A stretch of DNA of 64,000 nt from Lytechinus pictus (lineage: Eukaryota; Echinodermata; Echinoidea; Temnopleuroida; Toxopneustidae). Made by a program: the position numbers and the translations under genes. Of this stretch, positions 35,384 through 46,201 are shown piece after piece. Below the pieces are notes generated by a model that saw nothing but the letters and a program-made list of their open reading frames with translations, did no database searches and was not told the origin of the DNA. The DNA lies in contig NC_087247.1 of the NCBI RefSeq assembly GCF_037042905.1, positions 45,768,420-45,832,419 of the forward strand. Direction: 5' to 3'. The stretch's first letter is position 1, and each line of letters opens with the position of its first letter.

Positions 35384-37811
35384 GAGAGAGAGAGAGAGGG
35401 GGGGGGGGGTTAGAGGGTGAATGTGGATACTTGTGTGAGACATATGTTGACGGTGTATATGTTTTGCACGTTGTGGGTGCGTGGATGTGTATGAGCATAG
35501 ACCCTGCATGTTGTGAGGTATATGTTGAAGAAAATGTGGGTGTGCGGTGCGTGTGAGTTTGTATTTGCTCACACCTCATCCCCTTCTATCTCTCTTCATT
35601 TTCACCATGCCTTGTATGATCGAATGACCATCGACCAAGCAGATTTTTGTGTGTATTTTCATCAATTATAATCAGGCTTGTCATCTACTCATTCGTAAAT
35701 TTTATAGGTTGAATCCATTTGTTATATTCTATTGACTGGTTATAATTTCTCTCTTCATAAACGAGATAATTTTGTTTGCGAGTAATACAAATATTTGATG
35801 TTCAGAGTAAAATGACTTGAACCCGCAGTGATACTGAAAGACAAGTAATATAAAATGTGAGCATGGTGAATAATAATTGCATTTAGAAAAAATTAGTGGG
35901 ACAAAATTTGTATTATCCACGCGTGATGTACTAGGCAGTATTTTGGCAACATTTAGAAAATTTCTTATACAATTATAAGCAAAATTGTTGTCACATAATT
36001 TCTTTGGAGAATCTATTTAAGCTTACTTATCCCATTTGCCACACACTACACGACATATTATGTGAAGAACTGATTTTTTTATCAGTATTGACTTTATGGA
36101 ACGTGAGTCAGTTAGTTTTTTATTAGTAAAATTTCATTAACGTGGCAAGAATAATTTGTTTTCAAACCGAATTATGGCCACATTTAAATGATATCGAACA
36201 AAACTACTCCAGAAGAAAGCTCATTTACCAAAAAAATCAAAGATTCGTGTAAAATGGGACAATATACATGATTATATGGCAAGTGAAGGTACATTTCTAG
36301 CGTTATCTCTCCAAGTAACTAAGTGCAATTTATTATGTAGAGGAAATAAGAGATACAGGATAATTTATTTGCTTAGATATTTATTTCACGAACGCAATGA
36401 AAATGCCCTTGACTTACCTGTATATTTCTCCGAGCCATTATCTGCTAATAATATTTGGGATAGTATCTGATGCTCATCCTTCGTCCATCATGTTCTTCAA
36501 CACACTGGCAGATTCCTAAGTACTTGTGAGCACACACCGTGTGCGGATACACCATAATACATGTACATGAATGGATGAATGGTAGCCTATGAATTGTTAG
36601 TGTATAGTGTATCTACTTTGAGCATAATTATCATCCAAAGAAGGCATCTTGCAGACTATTCGTGACATAAGAAGGAATTCTCCTCCATGCATCTTTTAAT
36701 CCGGCCATGACAGCTGCAGATTGCCCATGGAGACAAAGCAGGAATATACGCATTTCAGTCTGAAGTCATACACCACTGTGCCACCCCTCCTCTCGATATT
36801 TTGTTGACGTCCTGTTTTCTTTTTATTTCCTCCATTTTTGCATCAGATTTGGCGACCTCCCGCCACTGCGCGGCATGCGTCAATTTTGTTTCGAGTTCAA
36901 GAGTACTTTGCTCTCATGTCATCTATCCTCTATCTATCCCTCTCTTTCTTCTTGCCTCCTCTCCCTGGCTCCCCTTACCCCCTTATACTGTTTCATAGTA
37001 GCCGAACATAATCTACGACACCCATTTTGCATGATGTTGAGAAATCAGCCCAATAATTCTATATGTGAAATACTAATATCATTCCTTTTACTTTCGACGA
37101 CTCTGTATGACCTGGAAATTTTTTTGAAGTTCAATATTTCTTTTATTGATTCATGTTCATCATAATATAAGGAAGGAACTACTGGATACCTCAGCAACCA
37201 TGGCTAAATGCTTTCATCAGTTTTTTTCTGCACAATAATCAATATGTAGCAAAAGCTATTTTGTATAAATTAATACGGCTTAAGACAAGTAAAATACAAC
37301 ATTTCATTGGTTTGCCTATACTACGAGGAATATATCTATGCCCAATGGCAGAGTCGTAATGAACCCCCCCCCCCCATACATATAATATATATTTAGGGGG
37401 GGGGGGGCGTTTTGGGGAAAATTTATTAAAAGTTGTGAGCTAATGAAACAAGCAAGCAAAAAGATCCAGGTATCATTTTAAATCTGATTGTATGATTAGA
37501 AGAAAATAAACTCATTATATTCATCCGTTTTAATGATTTTGGCTGCCATGCTCAAACGGGTGGCATCAATGGCGTACATATGGGGGGGGGGGGCTTTGGG
37601 CGCTTGCCCCCTTTTTAAGACAGAAATCTTTTTTTTTTTTGGGGGGGGGGGTAGATTTTGGCATACTTTTTCAGAAAATAATATCATATGTTACCTTTTT
37701 CCTTTCCATTTCTCTTTTATTTTGGTCTTGAAACTCACCCAAACCCCCTCCTCATACGCTAGTGCCAAATGGTATGTCGTAATGTCGTAATATATATATA
37801 TATATATATAT
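35384..37811. other. Noncoding with homopolymer runs
   Basis: (GA)n followed by a G run at about 35388-35410; C10 and G12 runs near 37364 and 37396; G12 near 37581 and T13-G10 near 37630; (TA)n at 37791-37811. No convincing gene. Frames at 36801-37165 are CT-rich and unconvincing. Confidence 0.5.
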
Positions 37812-38724
37812 TGTTACGATACAGCAACAAATAACAATGAAAATTTAGTTTTTAATTTGATTTCCTTTTTTTAATTACAGGAAACAATCAACTATACACT
37901 ATAAACAAATAAAAAATAATAATGATCTTACATCTCTTGAAGTGTCAGGTGTGCAATCCAAAGTTATGATAGTCCTGTATTTAATCCAGATGAAATCCAA
38001 GTTGGTTGGCGAAGTTTCCTTAAATTAAAGTTCACAATGATGGCGATGATGAAATTGACGTTGAAGCACGATGAATAACAAGAGTCACTGTAACGAGTTG
38101 GAATGTCCGTGAAGACGATGTTGATGATGATTAACAGTCAATTTCAGCAATCCATGGGTTGAAAAGCATTCATTAAAACAGCTTGATGATCTCGATGAGA
38201 ACTGAGAATTCCTCTCTCAAAGTAACTGCAAACAGTTCATTGATGGCGTGCAAACAATTCCACAGAAGATAAATGTTGTATTCCAGTTGGAAATAAACTA
38301 TGCTCGGACATAAAGTCTGGTGTGAAACTCTGAGTTCTGATCTGATATGATGATGTCCCTGAAGAAACTGCCAGCTTATATAGATGAATTTCTACTATTC
38401 TGGAAGCTTCTAGTATTGTCTTTAAAAAGAACATTATCCTTCTTTCTAGAATAGTCCACTTCTAAAAGACTCTTGAATGACATCAGTGGAATTAACAATG
38501 TTAACAACCTAGCTAATCCTATTGGCCTTTTCACTGCCACTAGTCTATTGTCTACATTCCATAAATAACAAAGATTACTCAGCTTATTAAATAGACATGC
38601 CTAACAAAGCTTTACTGAGACATTCTGGAATATTCTTAATCATTGTATGCTATGAATATCCTTAAAGAGGAAATAACTAAATAAAATAATGTAATTGCAG
38701 TTACAATTCTACTTATACATAACA
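37812..38724 (-). mobile_element. Probable solo LTR inserted in a (TA)n tract
   Basis: The segment starts TGTTACGATACAGC and ends TATACATAACA: a TG..CA structure with 5-base terminal inverted repeats (TGTTA/TAACA), flanked on both sides by ATAT. On the minus strand a TATA box, CTATATAAGCTGGCAG (about 38370), sits in a promoter-like position, giving the LTR a minus orientation. No primer binding site or internal coding region adjoins, so it is a solo LTR. The TA microsatellite on both sides makes the target duplication uninformative. Confidence 0.6.
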
Positions 38725-39530
38725 ATATATATATATATATATACTGGTTCGGCTTAATGAGATAATATGCAAATTTACTTTGTTAATAAGAATAATTTAT
38801 TGTACCATTGTATGGCTTTTTATACAAGCGATGCTATATGGTATATAGGTTAATCAACTAATCATTTTGATTACATACATTAAGGCAAATACGTAACTTT
38901 CAAATATACATAGAATGTAAGAAATTAATTGTCATGGAAATTCCCTTAACATTATCAGTTAACGTATTTTCAAACTTCTTGAATTAAGATTGGCAACATA
39001 TAAATTTCACATATGCTAATAGATAGGCGAATTGAGCTAATGAAAAATGTTATCCAATGATAGTTGCAGCACTTAGTTGAATGCGATAATATACCATAAA
39101 ACACATGTCCCTCCATCCTAGGTTGCCGATCAAGCAACCGATCTGTTTACCATAGAACGCAAGTCCCTATATATATCCCCGCAAAAAATTAAACTTTCAC
39201 AAATTTTCCGAGCATAAAATCTAATATCTCATCTATTATTATAATTTACAACTTCAAAGTTTATCAGTATGAAGACGGAGAATCATTCTTTCAAAATATG
39301 GTAATTTTCTAACATTTTAAAGACAACATTATTATTCAGTCAATTGCAGAAAACTTATCCTATAGCTACATTTGGTCATGGGGTGTCAGGTAACATATTC
39401 CCCTGTAATTCAATATAGAAACAAAATTTAAGCCGTCTTGCCCTCCTCCTCCTCAAAATATCTTGGCGTCGCTTCCGATGATGAAACATGATGTTAGTTG
39501 TCTGTATTTGTCTTTCATATTTGAAAGGGC
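38725..39530. other. No gene seen
   Basis: AT-rich DNA upstream of the copy 3 promoter module. No further feature. Confidence 0.4.
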
Positions 39531-39540
39531 GGGATTCCCC
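39531..39540 (+). promoter_or_regulatory. NF-kappaB site of copy 3
   Basis: GGGATTCCCC, a perfect GGGRNWYYCC match, followed by CTCTCGACATCGACC. The CGACATCGA-like piece is shared with the copy 1 module (TTGACATCGAGC). It lies 143 bases before the candidate first donor at 39683. Inferred promoter of copy 3. Confidence 0.6.
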
Positions 39541-39674
39541 CTCTCGACATCGACCATCTTTGAGTGCGCCACAAAATTAATGACTGACAAGGCACTATTA
39601 TTATCTGCGTTGTTTTGTTTGTGTTTGTGTGCAGACTGTTGGCAGATTCGAAGGAAATAATATTGTCGGAAGAT

Positions 39675-39683
39675 ATGGACGAG
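39675..39683 (+). CDS. Copy 3, first coding codons in the 5' exon
   Basis: ATG GAC GAG is followed directly by GTGAAG, a fair splice donor, in phase 0. The next coding exon of copy 3 starts at 40586 in phase 0 and has no ATG of its own in frame, so splicing these together gives MDE followed by NISQGVRENVTVGIC. In copies 1, 4 and 5 the ATG is instead in the second exon. The model is inferred from splice phase only. Confidence 0.5.
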
Positions 39684-40585
39684 GTGAAGATTTGATTTCT
39701 TTTCTCCTTTGCTCTGTTTTTAAATTGTTTTAATATAACTACTGTTCACGAGTGTTTATCTCAAGTCATGTATGCGAATGTACGCTTACTGACTCGACTC
39801 TCCGAACACCACATTGTTGGAATGTTGGCCTACATGTTGTATGCACTAGAATTTGCTATATCAAAGTGCAGGTGCTCGACAAATAATACTCCACCAATAA
39901 TGCACATTGTTATCTTAACATAATAAGCCTTCATGTTGTCGCGTATGCTGGGCTTGATCAACCCCTTTCAAAATGAAACCAGGGAATCGTATGCTATAAT
40001 AAAATGATATCTAGGCCTGCATAATCACGATGTACTATATCTAGATTTTTATCTGTATTTCGAATAGAGCAAAGTGAGGTTTTTGACGATCAAGCCCGCA
40101 CAAAAAGGGGTAAATTGTAGGTTTAGGGACTACATGATATAATATAATACACACACCTTTTACACCCCCCCCCTTACACCCTCGCACCCCAAGCACCAAG
40201 ACATTGCATGTATGCATTATAACAGACATTCATCAAGATCATCATGTTCGAATGCAGGTACAGAATTAAGAAAGAAGATGAGTATTGAAAGCAGAGAATA
40301 GAAGAGAATATAAGGGAAAATTGAGGACACGCCACAGAAGGGTTTGGCGTAATAATGATTATCCGTTAATAATAAAACAATGAGTTTGGGTCGGAATGTT
40401 GTAACCTACATTATCATGAGTACGTCTACGTAAAGAGAGAAGAGAAACAAAGATGACATGCAGCATATGAGATCTACACCGTCAATCTGTACCATTTCCA
40501 AAAAATCTGTTGATTTTTTCCCGAACTATGCAAAGTTTGGGAACTGAATCGTTTAATTCTATACATTATTCTCATTTTTTAATAG

Positions 40586-40865
40586 AATATCAGTCAAGGT
40601 GTGAGGGAGAATGTGACAGTTGGCATCTGTACGTCAGCGTTGGAGTCCAATATCGAGGCTCTTTTAAACAAAGTCAAAAGTCTCCCAAATGTAGCAGTTA
40701 AATTTATTCAGCTACCATACAATGATCTAGACAGCTTTCGGCTTTCAAGTGAAGGACTTGATGGTGTGATCATCTGTCATTCTATCAACAATCGTCGTTT
40801 TGCAATCACAGATGTAAGAGATGCACTCTATGACAAGTTCTTGCCTCATGTGAAAGAAGTGTTTG
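40586..40865 (+). CDS. Copy 3, main first coding exon: N-terminal alpha/beta half-domain
   Basis: The acceptor is CTCATTTTTTAATAG. The exon reads NISQGVRENVTVGICTSALE, a helix, then KFIQLPYNDLDSFRLSSEGL, DGVIICHSINNRRFAITDV and KFLPHVKEVFG, ending TTTG|GTAAGG in phase 1. It is 280 bases, one codon shorter than copies 1, 4 and 5. The ATG that begins the exon in copy 4 aligns with AAT here, and an in-frame TAG lies inside the acceptor, so translation must enter from the upstream exon (39675-39683). The lysine of the degenerate loop (LKS in copies 4 and 5) is glutamate here (LES). Confidence 0.8.
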
Positions 40866-41417
40866 GTAAGGGAAAAAGTCAACATACTTTTCTTATCTGA
40901 ATGGGATTTATTTATTTATTTTTATTTTATTTTTGTTTTATTTTTATTTTTTATCTATTTATTAATTAGTTTATTAATCAATTAATTAATTTATTTTATT
41001 TATTTATTTATTTTTGTTGTTTTTTTTTTGGGGGGGGTGGACATTTAAGAAATAAAAACGAGATCAAACATATTAGAGTGCACATACGAATTTACGTATA
41101 TGACCACTGTGACCCCATATACAAAATCTAATCAGATCATCTTCACTCCTATAATACTTGGACCAAGTTTGAAGTTGATCCAGCAACGACATTAGTTTAT
41201 ATTGCGAGAACGGGACAGGTGGATGGACGACCTGGAAACATCATGTTTCCAACATGAATCTAAATGATATAGGGAGGTTTATATGATGTTTAAGGCTTAG
41301 TGTATATGGCCTGATAACCACACGTGTCCAACAAGTTCAGAAATGCAAACTATATGGCGTAATATATAAATATGCTACCCTAAATGTCGGGAGAAAAGCA
41401 ACCCCTATATAATTATA
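40866..41417. other. Intron of copy 3, left part
   Basis: Starts at the GTAAGG donor. (ATTT)n simple sequence at about 40905-41030 ends in T12-G7. Nothing else is seen before the transposon boundary. Confidence 0.6.
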
Positions 41418-44400
41418 CACAACAAAAAAAGTAAGTCCCCCTAAATCAATTTGCTGTAACTTTTGAACGGAATTAATTTGAGATATGATATTTCGTAGGT
41501 GGTTTTATGCACTCATTAAGCAACTCCTGGGGAAAAATGAGATTGATCAATTGAGTCATGCATGAGTAATTAAAGATTGAATTAAAAATGACAATTTTTG
41601 AAAGTCAAAAGAGTCGTTTTTCAAATTGTGCAAATACAAATTTGGGCAAATATTGTTTTTAGGTGAAATTTATGGTGTTAATGCTGTTGTACTATCCATC
41701 ATTTAGACACTCCACACACAATTTTGATATCGTATGTTCATGGTTGAGTGAGCACAATATTGCAGGGGCCGCGGAAGCGGGGGGGGGGGGGGCTCAGCCC
41801 CCCACTTTTTTCCAAAAGCATGTACAAAAATGTAAAAATGACCACACGATTGTGAGTTTTTGCATGGTCAGCCCCCCCCCCCCACTTTGAAAACTGTTCC
41901 GCGGCCCCTGTATTGTGACGTATCATCATAGGGGTTTATGGTAGTATCCTCTACAACTTGTTAGATCATGTTAAAATTTGAAAATGTTGGTGGCTCCCCC
42001 AATTATACGCCCCTCTCCCATTTTAAAATTCTGGATCCACCACTGACTTGTCCATGAATTAAACTGATCATGAGAGATTGTTAGGAAAAGAATACTTTAA
42101 TGCAGTAAAAAAAGTATTCATTCCTAAGTTTTCGAATGTGCTCGCTCAACCATGAAAAGGTTCAAAGTTCGGAAAGTGTGTGGTGATAGAAATGATGGAT
42201 GATAAAAACAATAGCAATTAAATTCACATTTGAAACCGAAATTGCCCCCCCCCCCAATATTCACTTTATTACCCTTTAAAATGAGGCTGTGACATTGAAA
42301 ATACCAATTTTCCCACTTTGATGCGTGCTCACTCATCCATAAATAAACAAATCGATTTCATTTTTGCACAGAATTCTGCCCATAGGTTGATAAAGATTAC
42401 TGCCAAAGGACATTGCTAAAGACAGCCTTGAAAATATGTTCCCTCATATTGAATAAGGGGTTACTTATTCTTAAACATATGCACCCATAATGTACACAAG
42501 TCTATGAGAGAGGAAGTCAAAATTTTAACAAATATGAGGGTTTGTTTCATGGACGGTTTTTGTTACTTCTGCCAACAGTTATTTCATGAAACTTCGCACA
42601 TGGCTTCAGCCGGGCTTCAGAGTAACACTATCCAAAAGGCGCGCACACCAAAATAACCATTCGATACGGCACAGAATGGGGCCAATGCCTTGAACTTTCT
42701 TCTCATTTGCATAATTTTCGAACATTGTGTGCTCACTGAGGCATTTAACATCGGGATTTTCATAAAAATCAAATCAAATGAACCATGCAAGGAGGTTTGT
42801 GACTGATTTCCATAGTTGCAAATTGCACTTTTGCCAATAACGTGAAAAAGAGCTAATCACATTCCACATGTTCATTCAAGTGTGACTGTTTAATTAAACG
42901 CCTTTGAATCATTAAAGCATGTTAATTGGTCATGAACATAACGAAAAAGTTGAGAAAAAATCATTTTCAGTTACCAAAATGAAACAATACTTGCCTATGA
43001 TATTTGAAAATCGTATATTTTGTTTTCAATAAATGTTCATTGAACCGTGAAACAATGAATATTGTCGAAGATACTCTTCCCAAAAATAACTGTCATCATA
43101 TTCTATCATTTTTATTTTATTTTATTTTTTTCAATTTTTTCCCCCTTCCACAGGGTTCTTTATTTTCAAAAAGGTATAGTTACATGGTATAAACATTTAC
43201 AATTTTCCGACAAACATTAAATAAACATGGTATATACATAATTCATAATAATAATACATATACATGTAGTCAAACTGACTTATTGTACAATCAAGTTGTC
43301 ACAGCCAAAGCAAATTTGGCAAGAAAAAGGGGTCTGATACATATTACTAAGAAATAAACACTGGTAATAATTATGTTAATGTGACAGATTGCCAGCTTGT
43401 TCGAAAAAGTTTCTGAAATGAAACCATTTATTTCTGAACTTATTTGCTCTGATATTTGTTTCATAAATATATTTTTCCATTTCATAATAAAATTTTAAAG
43501 CCGACATAATTGAGGTAAATAAAGGTAACTCTTTTTTCAATTTGGCTAAGTATATCTCTTTTCTTACGATCATCATGACACAGTTAAGAGCATTATTATT
43601 TGTACCACAAAATCCAAACAATTTGTTTTCATTCGTTAATACGATCACCTCTCGAGTATTTTGAAATATCCATGATTCTATTCTCGACCATATTACATTA
43701 GAGTGAGTACAAAGGCAAAATATATGCATAATTGTTTCATCATTATCAATACAAAAAGTACATTTCATATTTGTTATTGTACCAAATTTCAACAGAGAAT
43801 CTTTCATATACAATATTTTGTTTAAAATTTTAATTTGAAACCATCTTAAGTTTATATCCATTGTTGCCTGAAAAGGAATCAAACAGAAAGCAACCCAAAG
43901 GTCATCTCGAAAACCTAACAGATCTTTCCAGCTGACAAGAGCCTTACATTCTTCAACTTTAAAGTTAAGAAAAGAGCGATATATATTTGAGCAACCTACA
44001 CGTGTTTTCACAAGGTGCAGAGCTTCAGGAATGATTGGTTCAATAGATTTAGTAATTATATGCGAATCTGTGGGAAAACCAGACCTAATTGCGTCACAAA
44101 GACCGTAATACTGTAGAAAATTGGTTTGTATACCATAAGCACGTTGGAATTCAAAGTATGGAAAGAAGGTACCATCTGTTCTAAGAATGTCATTAACAAA
44201 ATGTTTTCCTCGTAAATCCCAAGACCTGAAATAGACTGGTTTGTTATTTATTTTTATTCGATGATTATTCCAGAGAGGCTGACAGGCTATGTCATCAGTT
44301 AACAATTCAAGCAAGTCTGAGTAAGCAAGTAAAACTTCTTTCCAAAATGGATTGTAATTCGTGTCTGCCAATGTTCTGTTATAATGTGAGCCCATGTACA

Positions 44401-44908
44401 AGTGAAACTTGTGTGTTGGATTTAAGAAAACATTGAACATATGAAAAGTAAAACTGTTTTGAGAATCATTTAAAAAATCGTCTTATCCATGAAATCTTCA
44501 GAGATTTAGCATGTATGAAAATATCTATCATTTTTTATTGATAGAAATGTATTAAAAAAATCAAATTATAGCAAATTTGGACTTGTGTTTATTCAACCGT
44601 GAAATTTAGCCAAAAAAAATTGTATCGTCTTTTAGAATGTACCTTTTACAAGCCTTCTGACTATTTTTCATGATGAGAATGTGGAATTAGTTCCAATAAA
44701 ATGGAATCAAAGTCATGATATTTGGCTTGTGACTTTTGAAAAGTGACATTTTTGCCTTCTGATGGTGCTCACTGAAGCATGACGTAAAATACGTCCATAA
44801 CATTTACTCAGAGGGTACCTTATAAAATTACCTACACGCTCATGTAAACTCGCATTGGTTCGGAAATTATTGATGTTTGTTTAAGGGGGGACTTACTTTT
44901 TTGTTGTG
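41418..44908. mobile_element. 3.5 kb TIR element inside the copy 3 intron
   Basis: Both ends read CACAACAAAAAA(A)GTAAGTCC in inverted orientation and are flanked by TA (41416-41417 and 44909-44910), the Tc1/mariner target. Inside, a word like GCTCACTCAACCATGAA or its complement recurs at least seven times (near 41738, 42136, 42324, 42728, 43028, 44588 and 44764). Part of its length (about 43120-44445) is a LINE inserted later. No transposase frame is seen, so it is non-autonomous. G12 and C12 runs lie at about 41780 and 41873. Confidence 0.8.
43120..44445 (-). mobile_element. 5'-truncated L1/Tx1-like LINE
   Basis: The minus-strand frame 44440-43376 encodes 354 residues matching the post-polymerase part of L1/Tx1-type ORF2 proteins. 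There is a run of aromatic-rich helices (FWKEVLLAYSDL, VSWKDLL, LRWFQIKILNKILYMKDSL), then a zinc-ribbon CTFCIDNDETIMHIFCLC followed by VIWSRIESW. The endonuclease and polymerase are missing, typical of 5' truncation. On the plus strand a T-rich run at about 43110-43140 is the complement of its A-rich tail. The frame is intact over its length, so the insertion is fairly young. It sits inside the TIR element at 41418-44908. Confidence 0.8.
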
Positions 44909-44910
44909 TA

Positions 44911-45278
44911 TAGTTGCGCAAACATTGAAATCTAAATCCTGTAAACGAACATTATGTTAAAATGCAACCCTAAATGGCATAATCTGCATAACCAAATAAG
45001 CAAAGCTAAATGCCGTGATTTTGTGAAAAATGGCTACCCTAAGTGGCGTTGTCATGACAGCGAATGGTGCTGAAAATCAGCCAGTTCGAAAAATACGTCG
45101 ACGAATCCTTGATAGATCGGGACCCTTTCTGGCGCCTTTTAAACATTAATAAGTTTTGCTCTTTTCAACGGTGCCGTTATTGTTACGTTAAATCTCATGT
45201 TTGAGTAAGAATTGCCATGAGAGTAAGAGGTACAAAATTCTAATTTTACTTCTCATTGTTATATATACTGAATTCCAG
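44911..45278. other. Intron of copy 3, right part
   Basis: Contains short ACCCTAAATGGCATAATC-type repeats similar to those at 41347-41405 just left of the transposon. It ends in the ATACTGAATTCCAG acceptor of the last exon. Confidence 0.6.
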
Positions 45279-46201
45279 GAAAAGACAACGTCTGTGTTAT
45301 TGCACATGACTTTCCATGGCCAATGGGACCAAGAGCCGATGATCATGCTATGATCAAAGGAACCTACATGGATCGCTTTCGGAGCAAACAATTCACAACC
45401 TTCGAGTGTTCCAAACTGGCCATCATCAGTGGTAAGCTGGACACTCAGATGGACATGGATCAAGAGGATTTGGAACAGTTTCAAGAATTCATCTATCAAT
45501 GTTGGACCCATCCACCATATCATCACATGTCCCACAATATTCCACCGCCTAATCCTGACCCCAATAATTATGTTAAGTTGACAGATGTCTTGTTCTATAC
45601 CATAGGGGGTGGAATGTTTGCATATACAATATACCAGTTTCTCCCTGCTGAAGGAGCTTCTCCTCCTTTAGAGAGCAGTGCTCCATCTAGAGGAACAGCA
45701 GGTTTTGTTCTAAGGCTTGTTCGTTGTCCTTTCAAGATCATGTTCAGCATTGTTAATTTGATTCCTGCATGGGCAATTTCTAATGATGCCAGCCAGTCTC
45801 TCTGGGCTTTATTCAAGCGTGATGTTCTCGTGAAGACCATTGAGATGCCCAGGTCCTCCTTGGGTATCTTCGGTCTAGTACCTTGGATTTCTCTCATGCC
45901 ACTTCGACTGGTTTTCTATTCATCTAAGTTTGTCACTACCTGGGTCATGAGATGTTTCTGGGGCTTTTCAAAATATTGTTTGGTAACAGCAGGTGCATAC
46001 GTCATGATACCTGTGACTGTCAAACTGTGCTCCATGGCGGTAGATCGAAACCCAACACAAGGAAGCAACAGGACGGTGTCAGATGGTGAGAACCGTAATA
46101 ATTGGTCTGTGGCACCTTGGCGAAAATTACCATTCTTATTTTGGCGTCATGTTTTTGATCTGTTCAATCAGCTTGTCTTCAATAAGTTCAATAACGGTTA
46201 A
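45279..46201 (+). CDS. Copy 3, last exon: end of alpha/beta domain plus multi-pass membrane C-terminus
   Basis: Opens GKDNVCVIAHDFPWPMGPRA across the phase-1 junction, then FTTFECSKLAIISGKLDTQ and an acidic helix ending FIYQCW. Hydrophobic segments follow (VLFYTIGGGMFAYTIYQFL; FKIMFSIVNLIPAWAI; LGIFGLVPWISLMPLRLVFY; YCLVTAGAYVMIPVTVKLC). The tail, SVAPWRKLPFLFWRHVFDL, shares the FWRH motif with copy 1. The middle NDASQSLWALFKRDVLVKTI block aligns with copy 4. With the upstream exons the protein is 403 residues, the longest in the family, and ends at TAA 46199-46201. Confidence 0.85.

Noticed and set aside
40601-40900. Copy 3 exon 1 as a free-standing frame starting at 40601
   Set aside because: The first codon there is GTG, not ATG, and the frame continues past the GTAAGG donor. 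The splice-based model with the upstream ATG explains the exon better.
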